From NCBI RefSeq assembly GCF_021245985.1, contig NZ_JAJQXA010000004.1, positions 1 to 64,000 of the forward strand: a stretch of DNA of 64,000 nt, written 5' to 3'. How positions within the stretch are numbered: the stretch's first letter is position 1; each line of letters begins with the position of its first letter. This document shows, piece by piece, positions 36,516 through 45,554 of this stretch. The notes under the pieces are model-generated. The model saw only the letters and a list, made by a program, of their open reading frames with translations. It had not been told where the DNA came from and made no database searches. The stretch is from Flavobacterium soyae (GTDB lineage: Bacteria > Bacteroidota > Bacteroidia > Flavobacteriales > Flavobacteriaceae). The position numbers were made by a program, and so were the translations under genes.

Positions 36516-37676
36516 ATGAATGACATTTTAATACAAAATACTACTTCTTTTTTTGAGAAATCATTTGGCTCTAAGCCAGAAAAAGTGGTGCTTTCTCCGG
36601 GAAGGATTAATATTATCGGAGAACATATTGATTATAATGACGGTTATGTTCTGCCGGCTGCAATTGATAAAGTGATTTGTTTTGCATTTGAAAAAAACAA
36701 TTCAAAAAAATCAAAAGTAATTGCAATAGATTTAAATGAAGAATTTGAAATTGATTTAACTCAGGAAATAAAACTGAGCGATGTTGTCTGGACCAATTAC
36801 ATTCGCGGCGTTATCAAGCAATTGCAGGATAACGGATTTTCGTTTGACGGTTTCAACTGTGTTTTTAGCAGTAATATTCCGGTAGGTTCGGGATTATCTT
36901 CTTCTGCCGCTTTAGAATGCGGAATGATTTTCGGAATTAAACAGCTTTTTGATCTAAAAATCGAGAAAGTCGACATAGCATTATTAGGACAAAAAGCAGA
37001 GCACTGGGTTGGTATTAACTGCGGAATTATGGATCAGTTTTCGAGTGTTCACGGTCTTGAAAATAAAGTAATAAAATTGGATTGCAATACGCTTGATTTT
37101 GAATATCATAATGCCGATTTTAAAGATTATTCATTGATTTTAATGGATAGTAATGTAAAACATTCTCTTTTTACATCGGAGTATAATACGCGCAGAATTG
37201 AGTGTGAGCAAGGTTTAGCTATTATTAAAAATAATTTTCCTGAAGTAAAAAGTTTCAGAGATTGTTCTGAAGAACAGCTTTTAAGCATTCAGGATAAAAT
37301 GAGCGAAACGGTTTTTAAAAGAGTTCATTTTGTTGTAAAAGAAATCAACCGAGTTATAAAAGCCTGCGAAGCGCTGGACAAAGGAGATATAGAACTTTTA
37401 GGACAATTGCTTTTTGAAACGCATTATGGTTTATCGCAGGAATATGAAGTAAGCTGTGCCGAGTTAGATATGCTTGTAGATACTGCAAAAGCAGATGATG
37501 CCATCATTGGTTCTCGCGTTATGGGAGGCGGTTTTGGAGGCTGTACTATAAATTTAATTAAAAAAGGACATGAAAATCAGGTAAAAAGTAAGTTTTCAAA
37601 TCTTTATTTAGATACATTTGGGATTGAATTAAAATTTTATGATGTAAAAATCTCAAACGGAACGACATTACTTTAA
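36516..37676 (+). CDS. galK: Galactokinase
   Basis: A 386-residue GHMP kinase that phosphorylates galactose at C1. It has the galactokinase signature GRINIIGEHIDYNDGYVLP at about 29-47, the ATP loop PVGSGLSSSAALE near 122-134, GINCGIMDQFSSVHG with the catalytic Asp near 171, and MGGGFGGCTINLI near the C-terminus. It lies 18 bases after galM. Confidence 0.97.
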   Translation: MNDILIQNTTSFFEKSFGSKPEKVVLSPGRINIIGEHIDYNDGYVLPAAIDKVICFAFEKNNSKKSKVIAIDLNEEFEIDLTQEIKLSDVVWTNYIRGVIKQLQDNGFSFDGFNCVFSSNIPVGSGLSSSAALECGMIFGIKQLFDLKIEKVDIALLGQKAEHWVGINCGIMDQFSSVHGLENKVIKLDCNTLDFEYHNADFKDYSLILMDSNVKHSLFTSEYNTRRIECEQGLAIIKNNFPEVKSFRDCSEEQLLSIQDKMSETVFKRVHFVVKEINRVIKACEALDKGDIELLGQLLFETHYGLSQEYEVSCAELDMLVDTAKADDAIIGSRVMGGGFGGCTINLIKKGHENQVKSKFSNLYLDTFGIELKFYDVKISNGTTLL

Positions 37677-37692
37677 TACCAAACACAACGCA

Positions 37693-38754
37693 ATGAAAAA
37701 TTTTGACATTAACGAAGATCCTCACAGACGTTTTAATCCCTTAATTAATGAATGGGTTTTGGTTTCACCTCATCGTGCAAAACGTCCGTGGCAAGGGCAA
37801 AATGAATCCATTTCTACAGAATCACTCCCAAAACACGATCCCGAATGTTATTTATGTCCGGGAAATGTTCGTGCAAACGGAGTAAATAATCCTGCCTACA
37901 AAAGCAGCTTTGTTTTCGACAATGATTTTGCTGCTTTAAAACAGGACGAAATCATTTTTGAAGAAGATATTAAACATACATTTTTTAAAGCAAAACCAGA
38001 ACAGGGAATTTCGAGAGTGGTTTGTTTTTCTCCAAGACATGATCTTACGCTGCCGGAAATGGAAGTTTCGGATATTGAAAGCATTGTAAAAACATGGCAG
38101 AAAGAATATACTGATTTAGGGAATATTAAATATATCAACCACGTTCAGATTTTTGAAAATAAAGGAAGTGTTATGGGCTGCAGCAACCCGCATCCGCACG
38201 GGCAGATCTGGGCACAGTCTTCATTGCCGACTCAGGTTGAAAAAACGCATAACAGCTTAAAATCGTATTACGATAAAAACAAAAGAACACTTCTTGAAGA
38301 TTACGTTCAGGCCGAATTAAAAGTTGGAAGCCGAATAGTTATCGAAAATGAACATTTTGTTGCATTAGTTCCGTTTTGGGCAATCTGGCCTTACGAAACA
38401 ATGATTGTAAGCAAAAGAGCGATTAGTAAAATCACTGATTTTAGTGCTGAGGAAGTTTCGGCTTACGCCAAAATTTTAAAGCAGTTAACAATCAAATACG
38501 ATAATTTATTCAACACTTCATTTCCGTATTCGTCAGGAATTCATCAGGCGCCAACAGACGGTTTCGATCACCCGGAGTGGCATTTCCATATGCATTTTTA
38601 TCCGCCATTGCTTCGTTCAGCAACTGTAAAAAAATTCATGGTGGGTTACGAAATGATGGGAGAATCGCAAAGAGACATTACTCCTGAAAAAAGTGCCGAA
38701 ATTTTAAGACAGCAGGCAGAAGTGCATTATAAAAATGCAGTAAAAATTGGTTAA
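37693..38754 (+). CDS. galT: Galactose-1-phosphate uridylyltransferase
   Basis: A 353-residue class I GalT of the HIT superfamily, exchanging UMP between UDP-glucose and galactose 1-phosphate. The active site is SNPHPHGQIW with the nucleophilic His at about 166-168; the N-terminal CYLCPGNVRANGVNNPAY carries the zinc cysteine pair; PEWHFHMHFYPPLLRSATVK is the C-terminal HIT region. It ends the gal operon. Confidence 0.96.
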   Translation: MKNFDINEDPHRRFNPLINEWVLVSPHRAKRPWQGQNESISTESLPKHDPECYLCPGNVRANGVNNPAYKSSFVFDNDFAALKQDEIIFEEDIKHTFFKAKPEQGISRVVCFSPRHDLTLPEMEVSDIESIVKTWQKEYTDLGNIKYINHVQIFENKGSVMGCSNPHPHGQIWAQSSLPTQVEKTHNSLKSYYDKNKRTLLEDYVQAELKVGSRIVIENEHFVALVPFWAIWPYETMIVSKRAISKITDFSAEEVSAYAKILKQLTIKYDNLFNTSFPYSSGIHQAPTDGFDHPEWHFHMHFYPPLLRSATVKKFMVGYEMMGESQRDITPEKSAEILRQQAEVHYKNAVKIG

Positions 38755-38806
38755 AATTTCTCTCCAATATTCTGTAGTTTAAAATTTAACAGAATTCTCT
38801 GTTTAT

Positions 38807-38825
38807 AAATGTAAATAATACATTT
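38807..38825. promoter_or_regulatory. AraR-like operator before the sugar symporter
   Basis: AAATGT-N7-ACATTT, identical in half-sites to the distal araB operator, ending 8 bases before the -33 element at 38833. Confidence 0.55.
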
Positions 38826-38832
38826 AAAATGA

Positions 38833-38861
38833 TTGTTTTTTAAGTTTTTATTTTAAATTTG
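38833..38861 (+). promoter_or_regulatory. Promoter of the sugar symporter gene
   Basis: TTG (38833-38835), 18 bases, TAAATTTG (38854-38861), an exact match to the Bacteroidota consensus. The leader to the start at 38986 is about 120 bases. Confidence 0.65.
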
Positions 38862-38985
38862 GCTTTCGCTTTTTTAATAAAAAAATAACAGAATAAAAAC
38901 ACATATTTCATTTTTAAACACATTAAACCACATAAATATTAATTTCAAATTTTAACTTAAACAATTATCTAAAATACTATTAACA

Positions 38986-40671
38986 ATGAACCAGAACCTC
39001 ACTCTCGCAGATTATGCGGTTTTTATTATCTATTTTATCGTAGTATCTGTCTACGGTTACACCATTTATCGCAAACGTAAACAAGACGAACACGATGCTA
39101 AAGCGTATTTTCTTGCAGAAGGAAATTTAACCTGGTGGGCAATTGGAGCTTCATTAATTGCATCAAACATTTCAGCAGAACAATTCATCGGAATGAGTGG
39201 TGAAGGTTTCTTTTTAGGAATCGCCGTTGCTGCTTATGAATGGCTTGCTGCTGTTGCCTTAATTATTGTAGCTGTTTGGTTCATTCCTGTATATCTTAAA
39301 AATAAGATATATACTATGCCTCAATTCTTAAAAACACGTTACAACGAATCGACTGCATTGATTATGGCTGTTTTCTGGTTGTTTTTATATGTTTTTGTAA
39401 ACTTAACTTCTATTCTATATTTAGGTGCAGTTGCTATTAACGGTCTTGCGGGAGGAGAATATCTTCACGTAATTATGGTTGGTTTAGCTGTTTTTGCCTT
39501 GTTTATTTCTCTTGGAGGAATGAAAGTTGTAGCGTATACAGATGTTATTCAGGTTGCCGTTTTAATCATTGGCGGATTGGTAACTTCTTATATTGCACTT
39601 ACAACTGTTGGGCAGTATTTTGGCGTAGGCGAAAATGCAATTGCAGGTTTTAAAGTTTTAATGAGAGAAGCTCCGGAGCACTTTAAAATGATTATCCCGA
39701 AACCTACAGCGACTTCAACTCAGCTTGAAATTGATAAATATTTAACTTTCCCTGGTTTGATGTCTTACCTTGCTGGTATCTGGATCATCAACTTAAACTA
39801 TTGGGGATGTAATCAATACATTACACAAAGAGCACTTGGTGCAGATTTACAAACAGCACGTACAGGAATTTTATTTGCTGGTATGCTAAAATTATTAATG
39901 CCGTTAATCGTAATGCTTCCTGGTATTGCTGCTTTCGTTTTATATAAAGACGGACATTTACCTCAATTAGTTGGAGGAAAAGATGGCGCTTATTCTGCTG
40001 TATTGACTTTCTTACCTACAGGTTTAAAAGGACTTTCTGTTGCTGCTTTAACTGCTGCAATCGTAGCATCATTAGCAGGAAAAGTAAACAGTATTTCGAC
40101 TATTTATACTTTAGATATTCATAAAAAATACATCCAAAAAGAAGCTGGCGAAAGACAGCAGGTAAATATTGGCAGGATTGCCGTTTTTGCTGCAATGCTT
40201 TTAGCTGTATTGTTTACATGGAATGATATTCTTGGAATTGGCGGTGTTGGTGGTTTCACTTACATTCAAAAATATACCGGATTCATCAGCCCTGGAGTTT
40301 TTGCAATGTTCTTCCTTGGTATGTTCTGGAGAAGAACTACTGGAACTGCAGCTATCGTTGGAGTAATTTTAGGATTTGTTTTGTCTGTTTTATTCAACGA
40401 ATATGCTCCAATGTTATTTGGAAACGAGACATTATTATATACTGCTTATCCTAACGGAAAAGGAGCATTCGAAATTCCTTTCCATATTTGTATGGGATTA
40501 TCGTTCTTCTTTACGATGTTAGCTATGATCGGAATCAGTTTTGCCGGGCCAAAAGTAAATCCAAAAGCGTTTGAAATAGACTCTGAAATGTTTAAAGTAA
40601 AACCACAAACTACCGTTTTAATTGTAATTACATTACTGATTATCGTAGCATTGTACGTTAAATTCTGGTAA
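38986..40671 (+). CDS. Sodium/sugar symporter (SSS family)
   Basis: A 561-residue sodium:solute symporter with about 14 transmembrane helices. Family features include ASNISAEQFIGMSGEGFFLG (residues about 57-76), NYWGCNQYITQRALGA and ALTAAIVASLAGKVNSISTIYTLD (about 355-378). It is next to the galactose operon but has its own promoter and an AraR-like operator, so L-arabinose, as for AraP-type transporters, is at least as likely a substrate as galactose. That choice is inference. A strong terminator follows. Confidence 0.93.
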   Translation: MNQNLTLADYAVFIIYFIVVSVYGYTIYRKRKQDEHDAKAYFLAEGNLTWWAIGASLIASNISAEQFIGMSGEGFFLGIAVAAYEWLAAVALIIVAVWFIPVYLKNKIYTMPQFLKTRYNESTALIMAVFWLFLYVFVNLTSILYLGAVAINGLAGGEYLHVIMVGLAVFALFISLGGMKVVAYTDVIQVAVLIIGGLVTSYIALTTVGQYFGVGENAIAGFKVLMREAPEHFKMIIPKPTATSTQLEIDKYLTFPGLMSYLAGIWIINLNYWGCNQYITQRALGADLQTARTGILFAGMLKLLMPLIVMLPGIAAFVLYKDGHLPQLVGGKDGAYSAVLTFLPTGLKGLSVAALTAAIVASLAGKVNSISTIYTLDIHKKYIQKEAGERQQVNIGRIAVFAAMLLAVLFTWNDILGIGGVGGFTYIQKYTGFISPGVFAMFFLGMFWRRTTGTAAIVGVILGFVLSVLFNEYAPMLFGNETLLYTAYPNGKGAFEIPFHICMGLSFFFTMLAMIGISFAGPKVNPKAFEIDSEMFKVKPQTTVLIVITLLIIVALYVKFW

Positions 40672-40701
40672 TTTATTTAATAAGTAATTTTGAAGTGAAA
40701 A

Positions 40702-40727
40702 GGGATCCTGATTGGGATCCCTTTTTT
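40702..40727 (+). terminator. Terminator of the symporter gene
   Basis: GGGATCC (40702-40708) and GGATCCC (40715-40721), then six T. Confidence 0.9.
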
Positions 40728-40756
40728 ATTTTTGTTTTTGATTAAATTAAAATTTT

Positions 40757-40955
40757 ATGGAATCTAATTTATTTTATTGTGTGTTCTTTGCTTTGCTTGC
40801 ATTTGGCTTTTATAAATTTCACAAGTATTGGCTTAAATGAATTCTATGTAAAAGAAGGGCATCGTTTAGATAAAATTAAACATTGGGGAATTATTTTAGT
40901 TTCTGCCTTTTGTTCCGTAATTTGTTTTTTAAAATTTGTTTTTGGATTAAGTTAA
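40757..40955 (+). pseudogene. Frameshifted small membrane protein gene
   Basis: Frame 1 begins MESNLFYCVFFALLAFGFYK and ends at 40840; the frame one base over continues INFTSIGLNEFYVKEGHRLD and a second hydrophobic helix to 40955. Together they make one two-helix protein of about 65 residues, so a single indel near the T/A run at about 40818 probably broke it. A sequencing error is possible. Confidence 0.5.
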
Positions 40956-40994
40956 ATAAGAACAACTATTACAAAAAAGAAAAATTTGCTCTCT

Positions 40995-41384
40995 ATGATA
41001 AAAAAAAGAAATGTACTTAAACTTCTACTTTTCGTGATTTTACTAACTGCGATGGCTTTTTGGGCAAATTATCTTTCAGGAAATGAAGCTTTTTATAAAA
41101 GAGCACTTGAGAATAGTAAAGAAGAATCATATTCAGGCATTGTGATTGAAAAATATATTGACTCATCGCAACATTGTACACCAATGATTAAGTTTACAAG
41201 TAATTCAAGTAATGCTGTAATAAATAGTTTTTGGGACGAAGTAGAAGTTGGAGATTCAATAGTAAAAGTTAAAGGTCAGCCTAATATTTATTTGTATAAA
41301 AATAATCAGCTAAAACAAGTATTTGATTATAATGTATATTATCAAAATTTGAAAGCACGAAAATCAAATATTAATAAAAAATAG
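40995..41384 (+). CDS. Unknown membrane-anchored protein
   Basis: A 129-residue protein with an N-terminal transmembrane anchor (about residues 8-26) and an exported domain with a beta-rich pattern: SYSGIVIEKYIDSSQHCTPMI, later DEVEVGDSIVKVKG. The EVGDSIVK phrase is seen in small export-linked lipoprotein-like domains, but I do not recognise the family. A TTG three codons earlier is in frame; I preferred the ATG. Confidence 0.65.
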   Translation: MIKKRNVLKLLLFVILLTAMAFWANYLSGNEAFYKRALENSKEESYSGIVIEKYIDSSQHCTPMIKFTSNSSNAVINSFWDEVEVGDSIVKVKGQPNIYLYKNNQLKQVFDYNVYYQNLKARKSNINKK

Positions 41385-41419
41385 AAATAGTTATAAAGCT
41401 ATTTTATATCGGAGAAAAC

Positions 41420-41746
41420 ATGAAGAATATTTTTTTTAAAATTATCCACACAATTCTGCTAATTTTAGGAATACTTGCAATATTCTTTAGTACTTATTTA
41501 TGGATAGGAAGTGAGGAAAAATACAATCAATTAAAAAATGATTCATTATTTCTACTATTCCTTAACCGGTTTATTCTTAACTCGATAGTTATATTTCTGT
41601 TTTTAAGTACCGCTATTTTGATAAGCCTAATTCTTGGTAAAAACATGCGTTCAGGACTATCTTTAAAACAAATTATTAAATTTGAAGCATTGTTATTATT
41701 CTCTGTTTCAATTACTTTGATTTTAATTAAAATCTTTCTGTTATAA
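41420..41746 (+). CDS. Unknown small membrane protein
   Basis: A 108-residue protein with three predicted transmembrane helices (about 8-27, 46-70 and 85-106) and no recognisable domain. Its gene follows the previous unknown gene by 35 bases on the same strand. Confidence 0.6.
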   Translation: MKNIFFKIIHTILLILGILAIFFSTYLWIGSEEKYNQLKNDSLFLLFLNRFILNSIVIFLFLSTAILISLILGKNMRSGLSLKQIIKFEALLLFSVSITLILIKIFLL

Positions 41747-41845
41747 ACAAAAGTCAATTTATTGATAATTTATTTTAACAAGAAAAAATATTTATACAAT
41801 CATTTTAGCTATTTTTAACCTCGTAATTAACCAATAACATAAAAA

Positions 41846-42451
41846 ATGAAAAAACTAATTTTTGCATTATTTATTATTTCAGGAACTGCTTTTGCTCAGG
41901 ACATGGAAGTAGTAAAGGGAAATTTTGATTTTTTAAAAGATCAAAAAGAAATAAATACTGTCTTTGATTATAGTAATTTTACTATGATGAAAGAAAAAAA
42001 ATCAGAAGCGCAATATATTGAAGAAAGAACTGCTGATTTAAACCAAAAAACAAAAGGAAACGGAAACATCTGGCAAAAGAAATGGATCGCTGCAAAGGAC
42101 CAAATCTGGACGCCTAAGTTTTTAGAAATTGCCAATACGGTATTAACCAAAGAACATAAAGATGTAAGTTTTCAGGAAGGATTAAACACGCCTTATACTT
42201 TAATCGTTCAAACAGTATGGATTTATCCGGGCTGGGACGCAGGAATTATGAAACAGCCTGCAAAAGTTACTACAAATTTAAAATTTGTTGAAACAGCAAA
42301 TAAATCAAATGTTTTATTAGAAATTACAAGTGAAGAAGCTCCTGGAGATCAATGGGGAAACAATTACAGTAATGAATCTAGAATTGGTGAAGGTTATGCA
42401 AAAACAGCAAAATCATTATCTAAACTTTTAGTAAAAAAAGCATTCAAATAA
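41846..42451 (+). CDS. Unknown secreted protein
   Basis: A 201-residue protein with a clear signal peptide (MKKLIFALFIISGTAFAQ). The mature part has IEERTADLNQKTKGNGNIW and VQTVWIYPGWDAGIMKQPAK, and a conserved-looking SEEAPGDQWGNNYSNESRIG. I recall similar uncharacterised proteins in Flavobacterium but know no function. It probably lies in the periplasm. Confidence 0.75.
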   Translation: MKKLIFALFIISGTAFAQDMEVVKGNFDFLKDQKEINTVFDYSNFTMMKEKKSEAQYIEERTADLNQKTKGNGNIWQKKWIAAKDQIWTPKFLEIANTVLTKEHKDVSFQEGLNTPYTLIVQTVWIYPGWDAGIMKQPAKVTTNLKFVETANKSNVLLEITSEEAPGDQWGNNYSNESRIGEGYAKTAKSLSKLLVKKAFK

Positions 42452-42641
42452 AAATATTTAATATTGCGTAGGAATATCTCATGGGTAGCAGAAAAAAGAT
42501 TATTGTTTTGCATTGTGTCCTGTAGGGACACCTGTTTTTACAAAAACAACACACTACATTAATCAAACGTTCCTACAGAACGTATAATCGTAATTCGAAT
42601 TTAATTCTACCAAGCAGGCATTCCTTGCTTTTTCGAATAAA

Positions 42642-42666
42642 AAAAGCCCTGATTATTCAGGGCTTT
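42642..42666 (-). terminator. Terminator overlapping the oxidoreductase stop codon
   Basis: GCCCTG (42646-42651) and CAGGGC (42658-42663). On the minus strand the stop codon (42653-42655) lies in the loop and the U run follows. The gene's last codons therefore form part of the terminator. The spacer 42452-42641 otherwise holds only small dyads (GTCCTGTAGGGAC near 42517, CGTTCCTACAGAACG near 42570). Confidence 0.8.
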
Positions 42667-43903
42667 GTTCTTTTTGCATGTTTAGTAAATACGCCATATT
42701 CTTAATTACATGGTCATGTTTCTTAACAAAAGAATTTTCTTCGTTCCAGACATATCCAGCTAAAACAGCACATATTTTTTCTTTTACCTCTGGATTTTCC
42801 GGCTGATGGAAAAACAAAGTCTGCAGATTTCCGGTATACCATTCCTGCACATAAGTTGTAAAAACAGAAATACCGCGTTTCATATATTGCGTAAATTCAA
42901 CTTCCCAGTCAACAGGAATTCCCTGCGATTCTTTTAAGTATAATTTTGCTGCCAGCATTCCGGATTCAGTTGCAAAAGCTACTCCAGACGAAAAAACAGG
43001 ATCAAGAAATTCAGAGCTGTTTCCTGTTAAAGCAAAACCATCGCCGTACATTCTTTTTACCGCTCTCGAATAATTCTCTAGTTTTACAGGTTCAAATAAA
43101 AATTCAGTTCCTTTAAATCTCTGAATATAATAATCTGATAGCTGAATAGCGTTCTTCAAAGCTTCTGCATTATCTTTATTTTCAGAAAGCGAATTAATAA
43201 AGTCTGTTGGACCAACAACACCTAAACTCGTATTTCCGTTAGAAAACGGAATTACCCAAAGCCAGACTTCAGTTTCTAAAATATCAAATGAAATCTGCGT
43301 TCCTTCCTCACCTTCTGGTCTGTTAATATCTTTTACGTGTGTAAAAATCGAAGAATGCGGGTCTAATTTTGAAGGCGTATCTAAATCTAAAAGTCTTGGC
43401 AAAACACGACCGTATCCGCTGGAATCGACAATAAATTTGGCATGGATTTCTTTTAAATTTCCATCTTTATCTTTTACAATTGTTTTTGAATTTTTTCCTT
43501 CAAAAGAAACTTCTAAAACTTCTGTTTCAAACTCCAGATCAACGCCTTTGCGAACCACTTCCTGAGCCATTGTATTATCAAAATCAGCTCTTGGAATCTG
43601 CCAGGTCCAATCCCAGCCTTCTCCAAATTTTTTACTGAAATCAAAAACACAGATCTCTTCACCTCTAATAAAACGGGCTCCAAGTTTCTTTTCAAAGTTC
43701 ATCGAATTAAGAGCATCAAACAATTCTGCCTCAGCAAAATGATCCATTACTCTCGGAATTAAGCTTTCGCCCACAACAAGTCTCGGAAACTTCTGTTTTT
43801 CAACAACTTTCACCTTAACATTGTTTTTATGAAGATACGATGCCGATACACATCCGGATGGTCCGGCGCCTATTACTAAAACATCTACAAACTCCTTTGT
43901 CAT
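42653..43903 (-). CDS. FAD-dependent oxidoreductase of the flexirubin cluster
   Basis: A 416-residue flavoprotein. The N-terminal dinucleotide-binding motif VLVIGAGPSGCVSASYL is at about 8-24, VVGESLIPRVMDHFAEA at about 43-59, and a second FAD motif YGDGFALTGNSSEFLDPVFS at about 282-301. It resembles the tryptophan-halogenase / geranylgeranyl-reductase branch; the WxWxIP motif of true flavin-dependent halogenases appears as TWQIPRADF, so halogenation cannot be claimed. The neighbours suggest hydroxylation or another modification of the aryl ring or polyene. It is divergent from the ammonia-lyase. Confidence 0.85.
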   Translation of the reverse strand: MTKEFVDVLVIGAGPSGCVSASYLHKNNVKVKVVEKQKFPRLVVGESLIPRVMDHFAEAELFDALNSMNFEKKLGARFIRGEEICVFDFSKKFGEGWDWTWQIPRADFDNTMAQEVVRKGVDLEFETEVLEVSFEGKNSKTIVKDKDGNLKEIHAKFIVDSSGYGRVLPRLLDLDTPSKLDPHSSIFTHVKDINRPEGEEGTQISFDILETEVWLWVIPFSNGNTSLGVVGPTDFINSLSENKDNAEALKNAIQLSDYYIQRFKGTEFLFEPVKLENYSRAVKRMYGDGFALTGNSSEFLDPVFSSGVAFATESGMLAAKLYLKESQGIPVDWEVEFTQYMKRGISVFTTYVQEWYTGNLQTLFFHQPENPEVKEKICAVLAGYVWNEENSFVKKHDHVIKNMAYLLNMQKEQSPE

Positions 43904-44004
43904 AATAAAAATATTATCAATTATTAACCTACATTTGCCATCATCAAAATAACTACATTTATTTTGATAAATAAAATTAAATTAGCACAACCAAAAACGA
44001 TTTA

Positions 44005-45525
44005 ATGAATACAATTAATGAATATTTAAGTTTAGGAGAGTTTGAATCCATAATCTTTGGAAATCAAAAAGTTACAATTAGTGATGTAGTTCTAAACCGA
44101 GTAAACGAAAGCTTTAATTTCTTAAAAGAATTCTCTGGAAATAAAGTTATTTACGGCGTAAACACAGGCTTTGGCCCAATGGCGCAATACAGAATTAAAG
44201 AGTCTGATCAAATTCAGCTTCAATATAATTTAATCCGCAGCCACTCTTCAGGAACCGGAAAACCATTAAATGCAGCTTGTGCAAAAGCAGCAATATTGGC
44301 TCGATTAAATACACTTTCATTAGGAAATTCGGGTGTACATCCGTCAGTAATCAACTTAATGTCTGAACTTATCAATCGAGATATTACACCTTTAATATTT
44401 GAACACGGTGGTGTTGGTGCCAGCGGCGACTTAGTACAGCTATCACATTTAGCTTTAGTTTTAATTGGTGAAGGCGAAGTTTTTTATAAAGGAGAAAGAA
44501 GACCAACTCCTGAAGTTTTTGAAATTGAAGGTTTAAAACCAATTCAGGTAGAAATTAGAGAAGGTCTGGCATTAATCAACGGAACTTCTGTAATGACAGG
44601 AATTGGCGTTGTAAATGTGTATCATGCTAAAAAATTATTAGACTGGTCATTAAAATCTTCTTGCGCCATAAATGAATTGGTTCAGGCTTATGACGATCAT
44701 TTCTCTGCAGAATTAAACCAAACAAAACGGCATAAAGGGCAGCAGGAAATTGCGGCAAAAATGCGTCAGAATCTTTCAGATAGTACTTTAATCCGTAAAA
44801 GAGAAGACCATTTATATTCTGGAGAAAATACCGAAGAAATCTTCAAAGAAAAAGTTCAGGAATATTATTCATTAAGATGCGTTCCTCAAATTTTGGGGCC
44901 GGTTTTAGAAACCATAAATAATGTTGCTTCTATTTTAGAAGACGAATTTAACTCGGCAAACGACAACCCAATCATCGACGTAAAAAATCAGCATGTTTAT
45001 CACGGAGGAAATTTCCACGGAGATTATATTTCCCTGGAAATGGATAAACTGAAAATTGTTATTACAAAATTAACGATGCTTGCTGAACGTCAGTTGAATT
45101 ATTTATTGAATTCAAAAATCAACGAATTACTGCCTCCGTTTGTAAATTTAGGAACTTTAGGTTTCAATTTCGGAATGCAGGGAGTTCAGTTTACAGCAAC
45201 ATCAACAACTGCCGAAAGCCAAATGCTTTCAAACCCAATGTATGTACACAGTATCCCGAACAACAATGACAATCAGGACATTGTAAGTATGGGAACAAAC
45301 GCTGCCGTTATTACCTCAAAAGTAATCGAAAATGCTTTTGAAGTATTGGCAATCGAAATGATTACTATTGTTCAGGCAATTGATTATTTAGGACAAAAAG
45401 ATAAAATTTCGTCTGTAACCAAAAAATGGTATGACGATGTTCGCAATATAATTCCAACATTTAAGGAAGACCAGGTAATGTATCCTTTTGTTCAAAAGGT
45501 AAAAGATTATTTGATAAATAGTTAA
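44005..45525 (+). CDS. Tyrosine ammonia-lyase
   Basis: A 506-residue aromatic ammonia-lyase, almost identical to my recollection of the F. johnsoniae tyrosine ammonia-lyase (FjTAL). The Ala-Ser-Gly that forms the MIO cofactor is at 139-141 in GGVGASGDLVQLSH. The catalytic Tyr is in VIYGVNTGFG (residue 50), and LIRSHSSGTG (76-85) carries the substrate-selecting region. It makes 4-coumarate, the starter for flexirubin's aryl end. A histidine ammonia-lyase annotation is common for such genes but would be wrong here by context. Confidence 0.92.
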   Translation: MNTINEYLSLGEFESIIFGNQKVTISDVVLNRVNESFNFLKEFSGNKVIYGVNTGFGPMAQYRIKESDQIQLQYNLIRSHSSGTGKPLNAACAKAAILARLNTLSLGNSGVHPSVINLMSELINRDITPLIFEHGGVGASGDLVQLSHLALVLIGEGEVFYKGERRPTPEVFEIEGLKPIQVEIREGLALINGTSVMTGIGVVNVYHAKKLLDWSLKSSCAINELVQAYDDHFSAELNQTKRHKGQQEIAAKMRQNLSDSTLIRKREDHLYSGENTEEIFKEKVQEYYSLRCVPQILGPVLETINNVASILEDEFNSANDNPIIDVKNQHVYHGGNFHGDYISLEMDKLKIVITKLTMLAERQLNYLLNSKINELLPPFVNLGTLGFNFGMQGVQFTATSTTAESQMLSNPMYVHSIPNNNDNQDIVSMGTNAAVITSKVIENAFEVLAIEMITIVQAIDYLGQKDKISSVTKKWYDDVRNIIPTFKEDQVMYPFVQKVKDYLINS

Positions 45526-45554
45526 TCTAAAATTGTAATCGTACATTAAAAAAC

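Noticed and set aside
42653..43903. Flavin-dependent halogenase call for the cluster oxidoreductase
   Set aside because: The WxWxIP signature is only partly present (TWQIPR), so I kept the broader FAD-dependent oxidoreductase call.
44005..45525. Histidine ammonia-lyase
   Set aside because: The sequence matches the F. johnsoniae tyrosine ammonia-lyase as I remember it, and no hut genes are nearby; pigment context needs 4-coumarate.
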